Both the position numbers and the translations under genes were made by a program. From positions 16,944,136 through 17,008,135 of the forward strand of contig NC_083608.1 in the NCBI RefSeq assembly GCF_029168945.1: DNA of 64,000 nucleotides, in the 5' to 3' direction. Below the pieces are notes generated by a model. That model was not told the DNA's origin and searched no databases. It saw nothing but the letters and a program-made list of their open reading frames with translations. Below, one piece after another: positions 58,496-64,000 of the stretch. The DNA comes from Cannabis sativa. Taxonomy: Eukaryota; Streptophyta; Magnoliopsida; Rosales; Cannabaceae. The number at the start of each line of letters is the position of its first letter. Positions within the stretch are counted from its first letter, which is position 1.

Positions 58496-58780
58496 ATGAA
58501 TAACCCTCACCCCGATCCACTCCTAGTTAGTATCTTTGCAAAAGAACTCAATAGTGTGAAAATGCATCCTGGTAGTTGCATTAACTCGCACCTATTGTTG
58601 ATGAATCTGAAGTTCCAAAAGGCAAATCTACTTGGAATTGATTTATCAAAGGAACAATGGGTACGACTCATCCTTAATAGTCTTCCTCAGGAGGATGATA
58701 GTTTTGTTCTATATTACTTATTGAACAATCCTCACTCCTCCGACATGGACAAACTCGAGATTGAGTTGAGGGCCCATTAG
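58496..58780 (+). pseudogene. Copia gag remnant of the Angela-like element
   Basis: The probable start MNNPHPDPLLVSIFAKEL is followed abruptly by gag C-terminal sequence (INSHLLLMNLKFQKANLLGI, QWVRLILNSLPQEDDSFVL). The central gag part (the usual 'W..W...LV..L' region) is missing, which suggests an internal deletion near 58550. The TAG at 58778 is in frame with the pol segment that starts right after it; a zinc knuckle follows only beyond this stop. Confidence 0.8.
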
Positions 58781-58786
58781 CGGAAT

Positions 58787-61138
58787 TTGATTGCAATGGG
58801 ACCTCCTGGCATTGCAAACTTTAATCAGAGGAAGAAGATTAAGCATGAGGGCTCTAACAAAGTTTCTTCTTCAAATACAATTATCAAACATCATGTTCTA
58901 TGTGCGAATTGTAATGGAAAGGGACATAAAGAAGAACAATGTCCCAGGCTTCTAGACAATTCAAACGAAGGTGATGCTTTTGTCTTTGAATCATGTATTT
59001 TAGAGAATGACAAATCCACCTGGATTGTTGATTCTGGATCTACTAACCATGTATGTTCTTCATTGCAGCTGCTTGAAACTTGGGAGAATCTTCACCCAGA
59101 TGAGTTAAAGATGAAAGTTGGAAATGGCGAGTTGGTATCAGTTAAAGCTAGAGGAACAACCCGAATCAAGTTTCATACAAAGAAGTTTTTACTTTTACAG
59201 AATGTTTTATATATTCCAAACTTTAGTAGAAACTTGATTAGTGTTTCATGTTTACAAACACAATTTTATATATTGAATTTTTCGAGTTCAAATTGTTCAA
59301 TTTCTCGTAATGGATTTCATATATGTGTTGCTAACATGGAACAAGGGCTTTATGTTTTAAGACCTGATACTCAAATCTCACTAAATAATGAACTTTTCAA
59401 TGTAGCTAAACCTAGAAACCTTAAGAGAAAAGAGATTGATAATGATGATCAAACTTATCTATGGCATTTACGTTTAGGTCATATAGGTTTTGATAGACTC
59501 AATAGGCTAACCAAAGACGGTCCATTGAAAAATGTCGTCTTAGGAGAACTGCCAGTATGCGAGTCTTGCCTAGAAGGAAAAATGACCAAAAGTTCTTTCT
59601 CTGCAAAGGGAGAGCGTGCCAAACAACCCCTAGGGTTAGTGCATTCAGATGTTTGCGGACCTCTGAATGTAAAAGCCCGAGGTGGTTATGAGTATTTCGT
59701 CACTTTCATTGACGACTTCTCTAGATACAGTTTTCTTTACCTAATGCAAAAGAAATCTGAAACGTTTGAAAAGTTTCAGGAATTTCATGCTTTGGCTCAA
59801 AACCAATTAGGTAAAACATTAAAGATCTTGCGAACTGATAGGGGTGGAGAATATATGGATATGCAGTTCAAAGATCATTTAACTGAACTTGGAATTGAAT
59901 CCCAATATACTGCCCCAAGCACTCCACTGCAAAATGGAGTTGCAGAAAGAAGAAATTGCACTCTCTTGGAAATGGTTAGGTCCATGCTGAGTTATTCAAC
60001 TCTGTCTACGTCCTTCTGGGGATATGCTATTCAAATGGCAAACGACATTTTAAATGTTGTACCATCTAAAGCAGTCCCTAAGACACCCGTCGAACTATGG
60101 AATGGTCGTACACCTAGTTTACGCCATTATAGGATTTGGGGGTGCCCTGCTCACGTCTTGAGAAAGAAAGAAGTAAAACTGGAATCACGAACTGAAGTTT
60201 GCATGTTTTTCGAAAATTCTAAAGAGACTAGGGGTGGACTATTTTATAGTCACAAGGATAACAAAGTATTTGTTTTTACAAATGCTACTTTCCTTGAAGA
60301 TAACTATATGAAAGACAACAAACCGAAAAGTGAAGTTGTATTAGAGGAAATGCTTACAGATACTGTTCCTTCAAATGTTCCATCCTCTTCTACTCAAGAA
60401 GAGGAAAATCCCACTCCCTCAGTTGTAGCAATTGAGAAAACTACTACCAAAGCTCCTGTTCAGAAAGTCACCGCTCCTCGTCGTAGTGGGAGGGTTTCTA
60501 CAAAACCATCTCGTTATGGCTTGGATGGTGAAATCAATATGGTCGTTGGTGACGGTATTGGTGACGACCCATTAACCTATAAACAGGCAATGACAAGTCC
60601 GCAACGGAAGCGATGGTCAGCCGACATGGATTCAGAAATGGATTCCATGAAAAAGAACAAAGTCTGGGAATATGTAGATCCACCTGATGATTATCGTCCA
60701 ATTGGATGCAAATGGGTCTACAAGAAGAAAAGAGGCGCTGGAGGCGAAGTCAAAACTTTCAAAGCTAGACTGGTCGCCAAGGGTTATACCCAAAGAGAAG
60801 GTGTGGACTATGAGGAAACTTTTAGTCCGGTTTCCATGCTCAAATCCATCCGAATTCTTCTCTCCATCGCAGCCGCTTTCGATTATGAAATCTGGCAAAT
60901 GGATGTCAAGACAGCCTTCCTTAATGGCCTTCTTGAAGAAACCATCTATATGGAGCAACTAGAAGGTTATGTTCTTCCTGGGCAGGAAAATAAAGTTTGC
61001 AAATTAAATAGGTCCATTTATGGACTTAAGCAAGCTTCTCGCTCATGGAATAAAAGGTTTGATGAGATCATTAAAACCTACGGCTTTCATCAGATGAAGA
61101 TGAACCTTGTGTTTACCAACTTAAGGAAGACCAAGTAG
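58787..61138 (+). pseudogene. Copia pol: zinc knuckle, protease, integrase and start of RT
   Basis: Same frame as gag after its TAG. In order: CCHC knuckle (CANCNGKGHKEEQC), protease (STWIVDSGSTNHVCS), GAG-pre-integrase (YLWHLRLGHIGFDRLNRL, CESCLEGKMTK), integrase core with D-D-E (VHSDVCGPLNV, ILRTDRGGEYMD, NGVAERRN), then RT (IGCKWVYKKKRGAGGEVK, RLVAKGYTQREGVDYEETFS, WQMDVKTAFLNGLLEETIYM). After GFHQ at about 61094 one base appears missing and the frame runs into a stop at 61136. The protease and integrase catalytic residues are intact. No true ATG is needed: it was part of one gag-pol frame. Confidence 0.92.
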
Positions 61139-61610
61139 TAGTATTCCTGGTCCTTTATGTTGATGACATTTTGATCATTGGCAACAATGTCAAGAAAATG
61201 ACTAACATCAAGGAATGGCTTGACACTCAATTCGACATGAAAGACTTGGGTGAGGCAACCTATGTTCTCGGTATTCAGATTATCAGAAACCAGAAGAACA
61301 GATCCCTTGCTCTCTCTCAAACAACTTACATTGACAAAGTTCTAGAGAGATTCTCCATGACTAATACCAATGGGGCGAATATGCCTTCTAGATATGGTAT
61401 CCGTCTATCTAAGGAACAGTGTCCTACTGATCCTCAAGAGATAGAAGACATGGCAAAAGTTCCTTATGCTTCTGCAGTTGGAAGTCTAATGTATGCAATT
61501 TTATGCACTAGACCCGACATCGGCTATGCAGTTGGAATCGTGAGCAGGTATCAGTCAAATTCAGGACAGGAACATTGGAATGTTGTTAAGTATATTTTGT
61601 ATGTTATTAA
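61095..61610 (+). pseudogene. Copia RT, C-terminal part, shifted frame
   Basis: Carries the RT catalytic motif FLVLYVDDILIIGNN, then WLDTQFDMKDLGEATYVLGI, LSQTTYIDKVLERFSM and ASAVGSLMYAILCTRPDIGY. It continues the previous segment after a one-base shift near 61094. A second shift near 61600-61615 moves RNase H to another frame. Confidence 0.9.
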
Positions 61611-62134
61611 AGAGTACAAGGAATTATGTATTAGTCTACAAGGGTGGTGCTTTAAATCCCATAGGCTATACAGACTCAGATTTCCAGGCATGTCTTGAAG
61701 ATAGGAAATCTACATCTGGGATGGTGTTTACTCTTGGGGGTGGAGTAGTTGTTTGGAGAAGTGCGAAACAAACTGCGATTTCGGATTCTACCATGGAGGC
61801 AGAATACATAGCTGCGGCTGAAGCAGCTAAAGAGGTTGTCTGGCTTAGAAAGTTCTTCACCAGTCTTGGTGTAGTACCTGGAATGGAAAAGCCTCTAATC
61901 CTGCTTTGTGATAACAATGGAGCTATAGCCAACAGTAAGGAACCTCGGAGCCACAAGAGAAGTAAACATATAGAAAGAAAATATCATATTATCAGAGAAT
62001 ATGTGGCAAGAGGGGATGTACTGGTGGAGAAAGTGGACACACAGGATAACTTAGTTGATCCATTCACCAAAGTCTTGGCAGTGACTGCATTCAAAAAGCA
62101 CCATCAGAATTTAGGGTTAATTGAAATGTACTGA
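61611..62134 (+). pseudogene. Copia RNase H of the Angela-like element
   Basis: Reads NYVLVYKGGALNPIGYTDSD, RKSTSGMVFTLGGGVVVWRS, AISDSTMEAEYIAAAEAAK, LLCDNNGAIANSKEPRSHKR and SKHIERKYHIIRE. The acidic residues of the RNase H active site (YTDSD, MEAEY, CDNNG) are present. Stop at 62132; the polypurine tract and 3' LTR follow within 30 bp. Confidence 0.92.
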
Positions 62135-62163
62135 TTAGTTTTATATTAGTGCAAGTGGGAGTT

Positions 62164-63687
62164 TGTTGGGTTTTATGCCCTAAATAAAACTCTATTTCAA
62201 TGTAATCCAGATTATTCAATATCAATAAAGTAACAGAAGTATTTTTCATTCATTTGTGTATGTTTTGGTTCACCTTATCAATTATTTGTCTATTTGATTT
62301 ATAAATTCATTCAAACCCTTTTCACATACTTGATCATGTTTATTGTGTTGTCAACACAGTGGAAAGTAAACATGACTATGTGAATAAAGGATTCCTAGAT
62401 TTATCAGAACACTAGGTTTTACTGATATGACAATCTACAATAGAGTTTACTTGCATTTAGAGAAATGCTATGTTCTTTCCAGAACATTGGTTAAAGTAAA
62501 GCTCAGGTTGGATGCATGGAGTATGCATTGGAATGGACCGATATTGAACTTTGAAATAGATTTATAAAATTTACCGTAATATCTATTCAATTCAATATCA
62601 CTAAGTTGATCCTAGATCAAATGATCTAAATCCTGATATGGTTAGGCTCAATCTCAAGAGTATTATTCGTGTTCTTTGATTTGTTAGTTAAGCCTACTTT
62701 TGGGTCAGGGTGATACGTACTTTTTGGGAACACGGTAGTGCAATTGAGTGGGAGCGCTAACATAAACATGGAATCTATAGCTTCTATCAAGCGAATAGTA
62801 AGCAAAGGATGATTTCCTTCGAGCTTAACCAAACGAAGATAAATGGTGGAGTACTCATTTCACTTAGCTAAAAAATATCATTTATACAGGGTTAAGTGTT
62901 TTAAGGATAAAATACATTGTAGGGTGTTACGGTAACTAAGTCCCTTTACAATGTAAATCATCCATATAGAGGATCATTGATCAAATTAAGATTATAACAA
63001 TGGATAACTAATGATGTGTCTATATGGTGGAACATATAGAGCATTCTATATACTGAGAGTGCAATTCTAAGTTCTATGCGTGGATTCAACGAAGAATTAA
63101 TAAGTCAGTGAATTTAAGTAGTAAATTCTTGATCTGCTTATTGGAAGCTCGGATATATAGACCCATGGTCCCCCCACTAGTTGAGATAATATTACTTGTA
63201 AGACTCATTTAATTAATTTTAATTAATCAATTATAATTCTCAAGTTAGACTGTGCCTATTTGAGAATTTATCACTTATTAAGGGCAAAACAGTAAATAGA
63301 GAATTTGAAGGGCATATTTATTAATTGGGAAACTTTAATTAGTTTTATTATTAATAAATAAATGACAATATATTATTTGATAATTAATTTTAATTATTAA
63401 ATAATTAGATTTGACATTTATGTGGTTGAACAAAGGAATTGGCACTTTTTGACAAAATAGGAAACTAGCAATGTAGGAAAAGGAAAGTTGGAAAGGTGGC
63501 AAGCCTTGTTTCCACAATGCCTAGGCCGGCCACCTTGCTTCCCTTTTCACATTGATTTTTCAATTTTTTAATGCCAAGTAATTCAAGCATAGCCCTAGGT
63601 GGTCTTCTATAAATAGAAGGTAAAGGCTTCAGTTTTTGTAACACTTTTGACAGAATTTTCTCTCACACAAAAACTCTCTTCAAGCCG

Positions 63688-63737
<50 letters not shown>

Positions 63738-64000
63738 CTTCTCTATTTTCGAAATCTCTAAGTGATAGAGTAGTGCCCACACACATCAAGTAATACCTCA
63801 ATCATAGTGAGGAAGGCTGTGTAGAATTCAGATTCAACAAAGAAGGACATTCGGGCTCAGATCTTGTATATACTCTGCGACAGAAAGGAATCAAGGGTTA
63901 GAGATCTGAGTGGGAGGAGACATATATTCCGCTGCACCCAATGTAAGATTTCTCTTACTTTTATGTGTTTAATTTTCCATCGTTTTAGAAGTTCATATTT
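62164..64000 (+). repeat. 3' LTR of the Angela-like element (truncated by the window)
   Basis: Matches the 5' LTR from TGTTGGGTTTT to about its position 55775. Roughly the last 65 bp lie outside the window. Confidence 0.95.
63692..63735. repeat. (CT)n microsatellite expanded in the 3' LTR
   Basis: About 42 bp of CT repeats, where the 5' LTR has only about 16 bp (55502-55517). The minus-strand frame across it is an artefact. Confidence 0.95.

Larger units (their letters stand above)
53979..64000 (+). mobile_element. Angela-like Ty1/Copia retrotransposon, 3' LTR cut by the window end
   Basis: The 5' LTR (53979-55841) has TGTTGG..CCAACA ends. The matching 3' LTR starts at 62164 and runs past the window. 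A primer-site-like TGGCACCAGAGCC follows the 5' LTR, and a polypurine tract (AAGTGGGAGTT) precedes the 3' LTR. A 2.6-kb leader, gag remnant, protease, integrase, RT and RNase H follow in Copia order. LTR length and the start TGTTGGGTTTTATGCCC resemble the Angela group. Gag has lost its middle, and pol carries a stop and two frameshifts. The LTRs look nearly identical, apart from a microsatellite, so insertion was recent. The probable left TSD is GTAGC (53974-53978); its partner is outside the window. Confidence 0.92.

Overview
This window is nuclear DNA of a flowering plant, most likely a dicot. It holds one recognisable host gene with plant-type introns, surrounded by plant LTR retrotransposons (Gypsy Tat and Athila types, Copia types), small inverted-repeat elements and long AT-rich intergenic DNA. 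The species cannot be fixed from the sequence. No rRNA gene, tRNA gene or CRISPR array was seen.

Layout. (1) Positions 1-3063: two diverged LTR-like arms in tail-to-tail (inverted) arrangement. (2) Positions 3075-28707: a Tat-lineage Gypsy element on the minus strand, with 786/787-bp LTRs and a CTAAT target-site duplication (TSD). It carries gag, protease, RT, two RNase H domains and integrase. Between pol and the 3' LTR it has a three-exon gene on the opposite strand with its own TATA box and a leader intron. (3) Positions 10118-23549: an Athila-like Gypsy element (minus strand, two 1234-bp LTRs, TSD GGAGG) inserted into the second RNase H domain of the Tat element. (4) Positions 18829-20924: a 2.1-kb solo LTR (TSD GCAGG) inside the Athila gag-pol. 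Regions 2-4 form a three-level nest whose order agrees with LTR divergence counted by eye.

Positions 28713-41419 are AT-rich intergenic DNA with several non-autonomous inverted-repeat elements, tandem duplications, a cluster of AACCAGTTTC-like repeats and a long GA microsatellite. A 246-bp near-identical copy of the promoter/leader of the host gene lies at 36124-36369.

Positions 41420-44761 hold the host gene, an eight-exon DCP1 (mRNA decapping enzyme subunit 1) on the plus strand. It appears intact and encodes 377 residues. Downstream, a small Copia element (46130-50325, minus strand, 240-bp LTRs with non-canonical TA..TA ends) sits inside an older TAATG-rich inverted-repeat element. It has lost its protease motif and integrase core but keeps RT and RNase H. 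After about 3.6 kb of intergenic DNA with two RNase H-like relics, an Angela-like Copia element on the plus strand runs from 53979 past the window end. Its 1863-bp 5' LTR is complete and its 3' LTR is cut by the window edge; its gag-pol is broken.

DCP1 should act in cytoplasmic mRNA turnover with DCP2. Every transposon reading frame examined carries at least one stop, frameshift or deletion, so none of these copies looks autonomous. The best candidates for unusual biology are the antisense spliced gene of the Tat element, the duplicated DCP1 promoter, the inverted LTR pair, and the GTCGCGAC clusters of the Athila element.
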